64,000 nucleotides of DNA from Leptospirales bacterium (GCA_019694685.1 JAIBBM010000011.1:22212-86211), one strand, 5' to 3'; positions 7,947-16,083 are shown, counted from the first letter of the stretch. Program-made: numbers and translations. The notes: generated from the letters alone by a model not told the origin.

Positions 7947-8336
7947 TTAACGGCCCCCACGCCCCCAGACAGGCGCACCTGTTTCCGTGCGCAATTTAAG
8001 TGTCTGACTACCTTTCGTAACCTGTCGAGCGATGATTGCATTGCCTGTTCTGGACCCAATGACCGTAATTGAATCACCCTTCAGCACTTTGACCGATTGC
8101 TTCTCAAGGTAAAAGGTTGGTCCAAGCATCACCACGAGCGTTTCGTTGCCTGCGGACATGGCAAGATGTATGCCCTCCCGCATATCGCCGTGCGGTACTC
8201 TGGTAATTTCTGTCACTGTCCCGGATACCGTCACTTCTTTGGACGCATCATAATTCTTGCCCATGCCCGATCCTGGTTGTCCGTACAGGGAAAACGCAAA
8301 CACCAGTGCAAGGATTGAATACAGATTCCTGTTCAT
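7947..8336 (-). CDS. small secreted OB-fold-like protein
   Basis: The protein has about 129 residues. The start is ATG at 8336 because a GGAGG lies 7 bases upstream; the upstream in-frame ATG at 8348 overlaps that site. A signal peptide (LYSILALVFAFSLYGQ) precedes a mature domain whose pattern EVTVSGTVTEITRVPHGD, then SITVIGSRTGNAIIARQV, resembles small periplasmic OB-fold or DUF5666-like domains. This call is inferred and the ligand is unknown. The C-terminus is Gly/Arg-rich (WGRGGR). It is the only minus-strand gene in the first 17 kb and is divergent from the small lipoprotein-like gene at 8440. Confidence 0.65.
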   Translation of the reverse strand: MNRNLYSILALVFAFSLYGQPGSGMGKNYDASKEVTVSGTVTEITRVPHGDMREGIHLAMSAGNETLVVMLGPTFYLEKQSVKVLKGDSITVIGSRTGNAIIARQVTKGSQTLKLRTETGAPVWGRGGR

Positions 8337-8361
8337 CCTAACCTCCATGACTTTTCGTCTT

Positions 8362-8367
8362 TATAAT
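8362..8367 (+). promoter_or_regulatory. candidate shared -10 element between divergent genes
   Basis: A perfect TATAAT lies in the 103-base gap between the genes starting at 8336 (-) and 8440 (+). Because the surrounding TTATAATAAA is near-symmetric it could serve either strand. No convincing -35 box sits 16-18 bases away. A perfect 10-base palindrome CTGGCGCCAG follows at 8382-8391. Confidence 0.3.
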
Positions 8368-8417
8368 AAAAGCAGGAAGAACTGGCGCCAGCCCCGAGAA
8401 AGATCAGATATTACCCG

Positions 8418-8429
8418 TGATAATTATCA
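8418..8429. promoter_or_regulatory. 12-base perfect palindrome upstream of 8440, operator candidate
   Basis: TGATAATTATCA is a perfect dyad ending 10 bases before ATG 8440 and overlapping the ribosome-binding region. Its GATAAT half-sites recall Fur-type boxes, although the canonical third repeat and central base are missing. A regulator bound here would block expression of the 8440 gene. It is a candidate only. Confidence 0.3.
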
Positions 8430-8439
8430 GGATTTCCTC

Positions 8440-8703
8440 ATGAACTACATCAAGCCTCTCATCGCCATCCTGGTTCTATCATTCGCGCGCTGTGGCTACG
8501 AAGACATTCCAAATCCGCGAACAGGAAAAACAGAGAGACAATACCAGCGAGAAAAGGATCAGCGAAATGCGCGCAAGCGAATCGAGTTCTGCACAATCAC
8601 GGTTCTGGTCTGTCAGAGCATGACACCTCCGGGCGGCACCGCTCCGGGAGGGTGCAATTTCACCTTGTCTTATGTGTGCACGGACTATACAAACACCATC
8701 TAA
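8440..8703 (+). CDS. small Cys-rich lipoprotein-like protein
   Basis: The protein has 87 residues from ATG 8440. A hydrophobic N-terminus MNYIKPLIAILVLSFARCG ends at a Cys that may be a loose lipobox, although Arg at -1 is unusual. The rest is charged (a KTERQYQREKDQRNARKR segment), then has a C-terminal Cys-containing stretch with a PPGGTAPGGC motif. The frame is open further upstream, but that part looks non-coding and the palindrome at 8418 lies there. I recognise no family. The stop TAA is part of CTAACGCAGG. Confidence 0.5.
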   Translation: MNYIKPLIAILVLSFARCGYEDIPNPRTGKTERQYQREKDQRNARKRIEFCTITVLVCQSMTPPGGTAPGGCNFTLSYVCTDYTNTI

Positions 8704-8802
8704 CGCAGGCAAATCTGACTGGACGAATTGAATGACCTGCTCTAACATAACACACGTTAGTCGCCCTTGATCATGCATTCATGGCGCTAAAAGGAGAAAG
8801 AA

Positions 8803-9255
8803 ATGTCCAACACGGGAACAGTCCGTCTGCACAGAGTACTGCGAGCACCACCCGATCGCGTCTACAAAGCATTTGTAGACAAACAGGCGCTCGAGCGCTG
8901 GCTTCCGCCTTACGGATTTACGGGAGCGATTGGCGAAATGGACGTTCGGGTGGGTAGCGGATACAAAATGTCTTTCACCAATTTTTCGGGTGGAGGCAGT
9001 CATTCTTTCTCTGTGAAATTTGTAGAACTCGTGCCGGCAGAGCGAATTGTGCACACGGATCGATTTGATGACCCAAACCTCCCGGGTGAAATCACAGTGA
9101 CCATCCAGCTGAAGAAGGTTTCTTGCGGAACGGATCTTTCTATTGTACAGGAAGGCATACCAGCAGTGATTCCGGAAGAAATGTGCTATCTCGGATGGCA
9201 GGAGTCTCTCGATCAACTGACTCGACTCGTGGAACCGGAAATATCCGCGAACTGA
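8803..9255 (+). CDS. SRPBCC/AHSA1-like START-superfamily protein
   Basis: The protein has 150 residues. It begins VRLHRVLRAPPDRVYKAFVDKQALERWLPP, the signature of AHSA1-type (activator of Hsp90 ATPase homolog) SRPBCC proteins. MDVRVGSGYKMSF and LVPAERIVHTDRFDDP follow, then a C-terminal ER-like helix GWQESLDQLTRLVE. These helix-grip proteins bind hydrophobic ligands, and bacterial members often sit beside ArsR regulators, which are absent here. AGGAG 8 bases before the ATG supports the start. Confidence 0.85.
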   Translation: MSNTGTVRLHRVLRAPPDRVYKAFVDKQALERWLPPYGFTGAIGEMDVRVGSGYKMSFTNFSGGGSHSFSVKFVELVPAERIVHTDRFDDPNLPGEITVTIQLKKVSCGTDLSIVQEGIPAVIPEEMCYLGWQESLDQLTRLVEPEISAN

Positions 9256-9282
9256 TAGCGCCCTTTGTTTCAACAGAACTGA

Positions 9283-11466
9283 ATGAATCACCAAAAGGTA
9301 GAAAGACCCGGCAAGATAGCGTTCTGCGTGGGATGGTCAATTTTCTCAATGCTTGCGTCCGTTTCCTCCCCCGTTCGAGCGCAGTCTGGATTATCCATCC
9401 AGACCATTCCCGATCTTTCCGTGATGACTAGTCTCGACACCACGACGCAGAATTCCTGGTGGTTAGCAACCGAGCCCATAGATGCAGATAGAGAAACCAA
9501 GGACGCCGTGGCCATCTGCAATCAGAAAATGATCGACCGGCCCGCGTTGCACTGGAAGCAAATCACCGTGCCAGGGATCATTGAAAGACAAACGAATTTT
9601 CGGGGATCCACATTCTGGTATCGAAGATTATTTCGTTTGTCCGGGGCGCCGGAAGCCTCTGTAGCGGTCCGCCTCGGCAGGATAAATGATCGAGACCAAA
9701 CCTATTTAAACGGTGTATTGATCGGGGCAACAGGCGAATGGGATTCCACAATTCCGGCAGGGTATGACAGAACGCGGATATATGGCATTCCGGATAACCT
9801 CTTGAACCGCAGAGGCTGCAATGTGCTTTTGATTCACGTTAAGCGCTATTTCGCAGAATCGTCGGGAATAGCCACGGGCGTCACCGTGATTGGTCCGGCT
9901 TCTTCTATAACGCATGAATATTTCCTGGAGATGATTCGCACATCCTGGATGCTCGGCGCCTACCCTGCCCTGGGACTTCTCTTTCTCATCATATATGCGG
10001 TGCGACGCAAACAAACCGAATACCTGTATTTTGGGCTATTTACGATTCTTCTCACCCTTTATGAATTGTTTCGATTCGACGTGAAATTCGAATTGGGCAT
10101 TTCTTTCTTTGCGACAAAGCGCATTGAATATGTGTTATTGTATTGTTTGTTTCCGATCTTTACAGCGTTCCTTGATACCTATTTTGACGCGGCCAGTCTG
10201 TTTCGCACCCGGAGCATTCGTCGCGTCATTCTAGCAGCGAATTTGTATTTGATCTGCTTCATTCTACCCACGTTGCTTTCGAACGACGTCGACTTCTGGT
10301 GGACCCTGCAAAGCCACTTTATTCAGCCAGTCTGGCCAGTTTTATTTGGCTATTGCCTGCTCATTCTCGCCCTCCAGAGTATGAGAGGTCGAAAAGATGC
10401 GCTTCTACTCGTTCCTGCCACTCTGTTGCTAATGGCGGCGGTGGTCCTCGATATCCTTCATGCCTGGAACGTGGTCATCCATCTTCCACCGTTAACCATA
10501 TACGCCTTTAGCATATTTATTTTGTCGATTGCCTTCCTCCTGGCGCAGCGTTTTGCGCAATCATTTTCGGCTGTGGAAACTACGATGAGTAATCTGAACG
10601 CGACCAACGCGGCCTACAGCCGATTTGTCCCGGCCGAGTTCCTTCAGATCCTGGGCAAGCGCGAAATCACAGAAGTGGCTCTTGGCGATCAAACACTACG
10701 AGAGATGACTATCTTGTTCTCAGATATTCGTTCCTTCACAGTGATGTCCGAGGCCATGACACCGGAAGAGAATTTCAACTTCCTCAACTCCTACCTCAAA
10801 CGAATGCAGCCGCATGTGCAAATGAACGGTGGTTTCATAGACAAATATATTGGCGACGCCATCATGGCGCTGTTCCCGCGACATCCCGGAGAAGCGCTTG
10901 ATTCCGCAATAGCAATGCAACACGAAATGATTCGATTCAATCAAGATCGAGTCGCCAAAGGATTCCAGGAAATTCGGGCCGGGATTGGTATTCATTGCGG
11001 GCATTTGATGCTCGGCACCATTGGCGCTGCAGATCGAATGGAAGGCACCGTCATATCGGACGCAGTAAATCTAGCAGCTCGCATGGAAGGACTCACCAAG
11101 TTTTACGGAGCTGGAATCTTGATCACGGAACACGTAATGATGCGCCTGCCTGATCCTACACGGTATCTTCTTCGTACCCTGGAACGCGTCCGCGTAAAGG
11201 GAAAGAGCTCCGCGGTATCCGTCATTGAAGTGTTGGACGGGTATGCTAACTGCGAGCTGTATTCTGCTTCGCGTCCAGAATTCGATCGCGGGATGCACTC
11301 CTACTTAAATCGTGAATTTAAGGACGCAGCGGATTCATTTCACGCTGTACTCGATCAAAATCCGGGAGATGGCGCAAGTAAAATCCTGCTCAATCGAGCC
11401 ATCGAGCACCAGAATCGTGGCGTGGGAGCAGACTGGGAAGGGATCATTGATATGGACGCAAAATGA
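9283..11466 (+). CDS. 7TM receptor-type class III adenylate cyclase
   Basis: The protein has 727 residues. A signal peptide ends near residue 34. A periplasmic galactose-binding/jelly-roll-like domain spans about 85-205 (FWYRRLFRL...YLNGVLIG). Seven or so membrane helices follow at about 222-422, a short linker with SRFVPAEFLQILG, then a class III cyclase domain from about 473. Metal-binding Asp481 (LFSDIRSFT) and Asp525 (YIGDAIMALF), Lys521 and Asp593 (ATP-selecting pair), and Asn596/Arg600 (transition state) are all present, so it should be active and make cAMP. A C-terminal helical tail (about 650-727) resembles the linker of the cyclase-globin gene at 37945. The periplasmic ligand is unknown. 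Confidence 0.9.
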   Translation: MNHQKVERPGKIAFCVGWSIFSMLASVSSPVRAQSGLSIQTIPDLSVMTSLDTTTQNSWWLATEPIDADRETKDAVAICNQKMIDRPALHWKQITVPGIIERQTNFRGSTFWYRRLFRLSGAPEASVAVRLGRINDRDQTYLNGVLIGATGEWDSTIPAGYDRTRIYGIPDNLLNRRGCNVLLIHVKRYFAESSGIATGVTVIGPASSITHEYFLEMIRTSWMLGAYPALGLLFLIIYAVRRKQTEYLYFGLFTILLTLYELFRFDVKFELGISFFATKRIEYVLLYCLFPIFTAFLDTYFDAASLFRTRSIRRVILAANLYLICFILPTLLSNDVDFWWTLQSHFIQPVWPVLFGYCLLILALQSMRGRKDALLLVPATLLLMAAVVLDILHAWNVVIHLPPLTIYAFSIFILSIAFLLAQRFAQSFSAVETTMSNLNATNAAYSRFVPAEFLQILGKREITEVALGDQTLREMTILFSDIRSFTVMSEAMTPEENFNFLNSYLKRMQPHVQMNGGFIDKYIGDAIMALFPRHPGEALDSAIAMQHEMIRFNQDRVAKGFQEIRAGIGIHCGHLMLGTIGAADRMEGTVISDAVNLAARMEGLTKFYGAGILITEHVMMRLPDPTRYLLRTLERVRVKGKSSAVSVIEVLDGYANCELYSASRPEFDRGMHSYLNREFKDAADSFHAVLDQNPGDGASKILLNRAIEHQNRGVGADWEGIIDMDAK

Positions 11467-11590
11467 AATCCTGAGCATATCAGATGGTTGCGTGGAAGTG
11501 AAGATCAGTCCGCTCTAGAAAAATTCCCGAATGCGAAGCGAATTTGCATTGCGCGCGCTCAGCCCCCCGGGGTATCATCGCGCGAACTTT

Positions 11591-12277
11591 ATGAATGAAT
11601 CTAGAAAGACCTCTCTCACCTTCGGACTGTTTTTCGCCGGCACTTTCGTTTTCTCCATCCCTGCTCTATTCTTCTACGATCCAATCTTCAAAAACGCAGA
11701 CTACATCCGCGGCGGGGGGTTTGATCCCATCATCTCCGTCGGTGCTATTTTCGAAATCTTTCTGGCTATCTGCAACACGGCCACGGCCATCGTGATCTTT
11801 CCTGTTACAAAGCGCACGAGTGAATCGGGCGCTCTGGCGTACGTTGCTGTGCGAATCATAGAATCGTTGATCATTCTCACAGGAGTCATGAGCCTCATGT
11901 CGATTGTAACTCTGCGGGCCACTGCAACTGCGAGTCAGGACCCGACCGTGCTTGTGATGATGGGAAAGTCTCTCCTCGCTTTCCACGACTGGTCTTTCCT
12001 ACTTGGCCCGCAATTTTGCGCAGGTCTGGGCAACGGCCTCGTGCTTGGCTTACTGATGCTGCGATCCGGTCTCCTCCCTCGCCCCATGGCGCTCCTCGGT
12101 GTCATTGGAGGTCCGCTTGCATTCCTTGGGGGCGTGCTTGTATTGTTTGGGATTCTTCAGCCCATGAGCCCGGGACTCTTTGCACTCACGGCACTTGAAA
12201 TCATCTGGGAGGTTTCTCTCACAGTCTATACGCTGGCTCTGGGTTTTAAAACCATACCCTCTGGACAAGTGGCCTAA
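11591..12277 (+). CDS. DUF4386-family membrane protein
   Basis: About 228 residues from ATG 11591 contain roughly six hydrophobic helices. The sequence order matches DUF4386: TSLTFGLFFAGTFVFSIPAL, then VGAIFEIFLAICNTATAIVIFPV, then SFLLGPQFCAGLGNGLVLGLLMLRSGLLPR and a last LTALEIIWEVSLTVYTL helix. The function of the family is unknown. A longer frame to ATG 11531 exists, but its 20 extra residues are not membrane-like. The TAA stop is inside the boundary motif CCTAACAACG and the next gene starts 14 bases later. Confidence 0.85.
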   Translation: MNESRKTSLTFGLFFAGTFVFSIPALFFYDPIFKNADYIRGGGFDPIISVGAIFEIFLAICNTATAIVIFPVTKRTSESGALAYVAVRIIESLIILTGVMSLMSIVTLRATATASQDPTVLVMMGKSLLAFHDWSFLLGPQFCAGLGNGLVLGLLMLRSGLLPRPMALLGVIGGPLAFLGGVLVLFGILQPMSPGLFALTALEIIWEVSLTVYTLALGFKTIPSGQVA

Positions 12278-12289
12278 CAACGGGTATGC
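12273..12289. repeat. boundary motif CCTAACAACGGGTATGC
   Basis: This gene junction shares CCTAACAACG followed by TATGC with the junction at 35903-35920, although the flanking genes are unrelated. The left part fits the attC R'' core RYYYAAC and contains the upstream stop codon. The hairpin arms of a full attC are missing. Confidence 0.35.
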
Positions 12290-12290
12290 A

Positions 12291-12848
12291 ATGAAGCGAG
12301 GAAAATTTCAATACTACACCGCGACAACGATCGATGGATTCATCGCGGACGAAAATCATTCGCTGGACTGGCTCTTCGAAATACAGGGAGGCAATTCGAG
12401 CTTCGCGGACTTCTTCGCGCAGTTGGGCGCGTTTGTGATGGGAAGATCCACATTCGACTGGATTGTAAAGCACGAAGACTTATTGAATCAACCTGAGAAA
12501 TGGAAGCAATACCACGGAGACTTACCCTGCTGGGTGTTCACTCACAGGCCACTGCCACAGGTGCAAGGAGCATCGATTCGCGCGGCGACCGGCGACATTG
12601 CATCTGTCTGCTCCGAAATACTGGCCGCGGCCAACGGGAAGAATGTCTGGCTGGCCGGAGGCGGACAGCTCGTGGGATCTTTTTTTGACGCAGGCTTTCT
12701 AGATGAACTGATCTTTCAAATCGCACCCGTGACTCTGGGCAAGGGTGCGCCTCTCTTACCCAGAAGAATCACTTCGGCCGCACTGGAACTCATAGAAGCC
12801 AGACAAAATGGTCCGTTTATAGACGCGCGCTACAGTGTAATCAAATGA
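12291..12848 (+). CDS. RibD C-terminal/DHFR-like reductase
   Basis: About 185 residues from ATG 12291. The N-terminal FQYYTATTIDGFIADENHSLDWL strand-helix is diagnostic of the RibD_C/dihydrofolate-reductase-like fold. FVMGRSTFDWI, then a late nucleotide-binding VWLAGGGQLVGSFFDAGFLDELIFQIAPVTLGKG segment, support NADPH binding. Stand-alone members are common in bacteria and their substrates are unknown. It is the first of three paralogous-type genes (also 15529 and 19906). It overlaps the next gene by ATGA. Confidence 0.85.
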   Translation: MKRGKFQYYTATTIDGFIADENHSLDWLFEIQGGNSSFADFFAQLGAFVMGRSTFDWIVKHEDLLNQPEKWKQYHGDLPCWVFTHRPLPQVQGASIRAATGDIASVCSEILAAANGKNVWLAGGGQLVGSFFDAGFLDELIFQIAPVTLGKGAPLLPRRITSAALELIEARQNGPFIDARYSVIK

Positions 12849-13441
12849 TCAAGAAACTAACCGTGACAGGTGTGATCGGCGCTTGTGTCTGTATATACGA
12901 ATGCTCCACTCCTGTGGTGACAAAACACGTTGCAGGAGACTCCGTCGCTTGCGTCGACCATTCTTCCCTGATCCTCTGGGGCACAGCATGGCGATCCAAT
13001 CAGAAAGAGCCCGAAAGAAGGCGTTCCATCGCACGTCAGGCGATCACTAATTTCTTCACCACGAACTTTGCCATCGCGCCGGATTCGATCCTGGAACAGA
13101 TCCAGGGCCGCGATCCGGTTGCCTTGTCGGATACGGAGATTCTGAACTTCGCGCAAACATCTACACACAAGTGGAGGCAAATCGTTCTTATCCGAGTAGA
13201 GGAACTGGGTCCGCTCATTGTCATCTATCCCTCCCCCATTCTATGGGAGGGTGGAACGGAAACCAGAATGCGAATCAGAGTCCTGGACATTGCTCCGCCA
13301 GCGCTCAAGACGGATGTGTCCCTTCATAGAAGGGACACAGGCGCTTTTGTTCTGCGTGGAACAGGGTCTCTCAATCATGACCTGGAGTTCACGCTCAAGG
13401 AAGTCTTCGGGGAGAAATGCGAGTCGCGACAGATTCGCTAG
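12845..13441 (+). CDS. exported protein, possible lipoprotein, unrecognised
   Basis: The protein has 198 residues, and its start overlaps the previous stop (ATGA). The N-terminal hydrophobic stretch LTVTGVIGACVCIYEC contains several Cys and could be a loose spirochaetal lipobox. The mature part has mixed alpha-beta character (RSIARQAITNFFTTNFAIAP; WRQIVLIRVEELGPLIVIYP) and no family that I recognise. Two strong inverted repeats lie inside the gene: 13229-13251 and 13316-13338. The second is a perfect 9-base stem with a 5-base loop. Confidence 0.6.
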   Translation: MIKKLTVTGVIGACVCIYECSTPVVTKHVAGDSVACVDHSSLILWGTAWRSNQKEPERRRSIARQAITNFFTTNFAIAPDSILEQIQGRDPVALSDTEILNFAQTSTHKWRQIVLIRVEELGPLIVIYPSPILWEGGTETRMRIRVLDIAPPALKTDVSLHRRDTGAFVLRGTGSLNHDLEFTLKEVFGEKCESRQIR

Positions 13442-13483
13442 TCACTCGCCTAACATCTGATAAACGATTTCAAGGATAACAAA

Positions 13484-13708
13484 ATGCCGGCAGAAAAAGA
13501 AGACAGTAACACCAGATATTTCATAGACATAGACCTTCTGTCGAGAAAAATCATCCAGATAAGTTACGCACAAAGACAGGGCTTGCCGCAGGACCTCCCG
13601 TTGCCCGCTCAAAGAGTGTTCATCACAAAAGGCCAGTTCAAGAAATTGCAGAAGAAACGGGACCTTGTGGAAACAAAACCAGCCCGGCGTCGGGACAAAA
13701 ATGTATGA
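13484..13708 (+). CDS. small basic protein, unrecognised
   Basis: The protein has 74 residues, beginning MPAEKEDSNTRYFIDIDLLSRKI and ending in a Lys/Arg-rich tail (FKKLQKKRDLVETKPARRRDK). There is no signal peptide, so it is probably cytoplasmic. An AAGGA element lies about 10 bases upstream of the ATG, and the stop overlaps the next start (ATGA), both consistent with a real gene. The sequence upstream carries TCGCCTAACA (13446-13455), also seen at 14221. No function can be assigned. Confidence 0.6.
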   Translation: MPAEKEDSNTRYFIDIDLLSRKIIQISYAQRQGLPQDLPLPAQRVFITKGQFKKLQKKRDLVETKPARRRDKNV

Positions 13709-14196
13709 ATGAATGGTCCATGGTCGCTCTGCGCATCGTGGCCATCGGAGTGGGCGCCACTCTTGTCATGGACCTCTGGACAATCATACTCAAACTATTT
13801 GGAGTTAAATCACTCAATTACGCGCATCTGGGTAGATGGATTGGGCACATTCCTCGCGGAAAGTGGATCCACGAGAGCATAGCCGGTTCTCCACCAATCA
13901 AAGGAGAACTCTGGATTGGGTGGTGCGCTCATTACTCCATTGGAATTGCGTTTGCTTCTCTTCTGGTAGCCATCTTCGGAGTACAGTGGACTCGCACTCC
14001 GAGTTTGGCGCCGGCCCTTCTGGTTGGCATTCTCACGGTCGTGGCGCCATTTTTCATTCTGCAGCCGGGACTGGGAGCGGGCTTCGCATCCTCCAAAACC
14101 CCCAATCCAGCCTTCAATCGAATCAAGAGCCTACTAACGCACACTGTCTTTGGATTCGGGCTGTATCTGGCCGGACTTCTAACGAGCTCACTGTAA
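13705..14196 (+). CDS. DUF2938-family membrane protein
   Basis: The protein has 163 residues with four hydrophobic helices. The DUF2938 pattern is visible: VATLV-type first helix with GVGATLVMDLWTIILKLFG, then LGRWIGHIPRGKWIHESI, then GELWIGWCAHYSIGIAFASLL, and a last segment FILQPGLGAGFASSKTPNP before an LTHTVFGFGLYLAG helix. The function is unknown. The start overlaps the preceding small gene by four bases, so the two are probably co-translated. Confidence 0.85.
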   Translation: MNEWSMVALRIVAIGVGATLVMDLWTIILKLFGVKSLNYAHLGRWIGHIPRGKWIHESIAGSPPIKGELWIGWCAHYSIGIAFASLLVAIFGVQWTRTPSLAPALLVGILTVVAPFFILQPGLGAGFASSKTPNPAFNRIKSLLTHTVFGFGLYLAGLLTSSL

Positions 14197-14217
14197 TCTC
14201 GATAGTCTCATCATTCC

Positions 14218-14229
14218 CTTTCGCCTAAC
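14218..14229. repeat. CTTTCGCCTAAC, inverted partner of 16926-16937
   Basis: The 12-mer is the exact reverse complement of GTTAGGCGAAAG at 16926-16937. Both lie just after gene ends, about 2.7 kb apart and enclosing five co-directional genes. The CGCCTAACAAC part matches the attC R'' core style. No direct evidence of mobility is seen. Confidence 0.3.
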
Positions 14230-14276
14230 AACTAATCAGATTGCAAGACGCGAATGGTATCGAAATATCAAACCAG

Positions 14277-14651
14277 ATGTCTCCTAAACAAACAGTGGAA
14301 GAATGGGTGAAGAGATTCAATGCGGGAGATCTAAACGGCCTGATAGACCTGTACACAGAAGATGCGGTCAATCATCAGGTAGTCACAGAACCGCTCGTGG
14401 GCCGCGACTCCATTGCGCGCATGTTCAAGATTGAATTCGGCCGCGCGAAAATGGTCTGTATTCCAGAGCATATCCACGAGGCCGGTGACTGGGCGATTCT
14501 GGAATGGAAAGACCCCCTGGGTCTGCGCGGGTGCGGCTTCTTTCAAATTCGAGATGGTCGCATTGCTTTTCAAAGAGGCTATTTCGATCAACTTACGTTT
14601 TTCAAACTGCAGGGAATTCCAGTCCCTTCTGAATACCTGGGCTCAGAGTAG
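14277..14651 (+). CDS. NTF2-like (SnoaL-type) protein
   Basis: About 124 residues from ATG 14277. The motif VEEWVKRFNAGDLNGLIDLYTEDAVNHQV is typical of the first helix and strand of SnoaL/NTF2-like folds. Strands with VGRDSIARMFKIEF, WAILEWKDP and GCGFFQIRDGRIAFQRGYFDQL follow. The fold forms a hydrophobic pocket used by isomerases and many uncharacterised enzymes. An in-frame TTG at 14241 would add 12 residues but has no better ribosome site. Confidence 0.8.
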   Translation: MSPKQTVEEWVKRFNAGDLNGLIDLYTEDAVNHQVVTEPLVGRDSIARMFKIEFGRAKMVCIPEHIHEAGDWAILEWKDPLGLRGCGFFQIRDGRIAFQRGYFDQLTFFKLQGIPVPSEYLGSE

Positions 14652-14727
14652 CCGAAGCTTATTTGCCGTCAGGCGACAATCTGACTCGCTCGCATAGAGA
14701 ACACCATTCCTGGACAGGAGGATTTCC

Positions 14728-14979
14728 ATGAAACAGATCATTTTCGCCTTGCTCTTGCCTCTCTTTACGGTATCGAGTTGCGGTTCCACGAATGCAGAAT
14801 GTAAAAAGGCCAAACAGCAAGCACTGCAATTCGCAACTGCTTTCTGCCTGGCCATGGCTTCCACCTACACCCAGTCCTCCTATTACACACCAGGATCTTA
14901 TTTCGCGTCTTGCTGGCTGGAATTCGGAGGACTCAGCGGCATGGGGTCCTGCAGCACAACAAGTTCGAGCAAAGACTGA
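14728..14979 (+). CDS. small Cys- and Ser-rich lipoprotein
   Basis: The protein has 83 residues with a lipoprotein signal (MKQIIFALLLPLFTVSSCG; lipobox VSSC). The mature peptide contains four more Cys (ECKK, AFCL, SCWL, SCST) and is rich in Ser, Thr and Tyr. AGGAGG lies 7 bases before ATG 14728, one of the strongest ribosome sites in the region, so expression is likely. No family is recognised. A second lipoprotein gene follows after 9 bases. Confidence 0.65.
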   Translation: MKQIIFALLLPLFTVSSCGSTNAECKKAKQQALQFATAFCLAMASTYTQSSYYTPGSYFASCWLEFGGLSGMGSCSTTSSSKD

Positions 14980-14988
14980 GATTGGACC

Positions 14989-15510
14989 TTGAAGAATCAA
15001 ACAAAGATCCTCCTATGTTTCTCCTTTTTATCCCTGACGGGATGTTCGCACGTAGTGGCAGCATTCATTGTAAACTTTCAGGACTCGCCTGCAACCGTCC
15101 AGTTCTGGTCTGTCACCACCCCGGGCCGCCAGTGCTTTGGTGAACTTCAACTCCTTCCGCTCGTGGACGGAACCTTTTCCCCGGACTCTGTCTATTCGTC
15201 TGCATCGCAGATCGATCTGAAAACCGAAGGAGATCACAGAACGATTGCGTTGCCGGCGCGTACTGCCCTTCTTCTCGATCGAGAATTGAACCGGTGGGAT
15301 CTCCATTGCGTCGCGCAAATTTCCAAACTCAAAATCATAACACCTCAGGGAACCATAGAGTACACAGATGGAGAAGTAACGCGGGCGTTTGAGAGAACGC
15401 GGGCGCACAGTGATTCATTCATTCTATCCATACGCCCGGACGCGCGTAAGCAATCCTTTAGAAGCAGGAAAGATCCTCTTGCCAGTCACACCTGGCGGAT
15501 CGATGGTTGA
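14989..15510 (+). CDS. lipoprotein, unrecognised
   Basis: The protein has 173 residues and starts at TTG 14989. The call is made on the excellent lipoprotein signal peptide that follows (KILLCFSFLSLTGC, lipobox SLTGC). The mature part looks all-beta (SPATVQFWSVTTPGRQCF; HRTIALPARTALLLD; KLKIITPQGTIEYTDGEV). It forms a pair with the smaller lipoprotein gene 9 bases upstream. The ribosome site is weak. No function is assignable. Confidence 0.6.
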   Translation: MKNQTKILLCFSFLSLTGCSHVVAAFIVNFQDSPATVQFWSVTTPGRQCFGELQLLPLVDGTFSPDSVYSSASQIDLKTEGDHRTIALPARTALLLDRELNRWDLHCVAQISKLKIITPQGTIEYTDGEVTRAFERTRAHSDSFILSIRPDARKQSFRSRKDPLASHTWRIDG

Positions 15511-15528
15511 ACGCAACCGGAGAAATTC

Positions 15529-16083
15529 ATGCGAAAGCTGATTTTTGGAATCAACATCACAGCAGATGGACACTGCAGCCACACAGACGGAATCGCAGAC
15601 GAAGAGTTGCACGAATACTTCACAGAGCTTCTGCGAGCGACGGACACCATCCTGTACGGTCGCGTCACATACCAGCTTATGGTTCCGTTCTGGCCTGACG
15701 TGGCCAAAAACCAGTCTATGTCCAGGACATCCAATGAATTCGCGCGCGTTTTCGATTCTCTGGACAAGATTGTATTTTCGCGCACCCTGAAGCAAGCAGA
15801 AGGAAATGCAAGAATCGTCCGTGAGAACCTCGAAGGGGAAGTGATCGCACTCAAACAAAAACCAGGTAAGCCAATCTGTGTGGGCAGTCTCAGCATCGCA
15901 TCTCAGCTATCGCGAGCCGGACTCATTGACGAATATCATTTTGTGGTTCAACCTGTGGTTGCGGGCAAAGGACCGCGGCTGTTTGACACTATAAAACAGG
16001 ATCAATCGATTCCCCTGGAACTACTGGAGAGCAAACGATTTGCTCAGGGGCAGATGGCCCTTCATTATAGAAAGCGAACATGA
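15529..16083 (+). CDS. RibD C-terminal/DHFR-like reductase (second copy)
   Basis: The protein has 184 residues. The opening [30 protein letters not shown] and the middle [18 protein letters not shown] are typical of the stand-alone RibD_C reductases (B. subtilis YwjB/YyaP type). The nucleotide-binding segment [38 protein letters not shown] is complete. It is more divergent from the 12291 gene than a recent duplicate would be. CCGGAGAA precedes the ATG. The end overlaps the metallophosphoesterase gene by ATGA. Confidence 0.85.
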   Translation: MRKLIFGINITADGHCSHTDGIADEELHEYFTELLRATDTILYGRVTYQLMVPFWPDVAKNQSMSRTSNEFARVFDSLDKIVFSRTLKQAEGNARIVRENLEGEVIALKQKPGKPICVGSLSIASQLSRAGLIDEYHFVVQPVVAGKGPRLFDTIKQDQSIPLELLESKRFAQGQMALHYRKRT

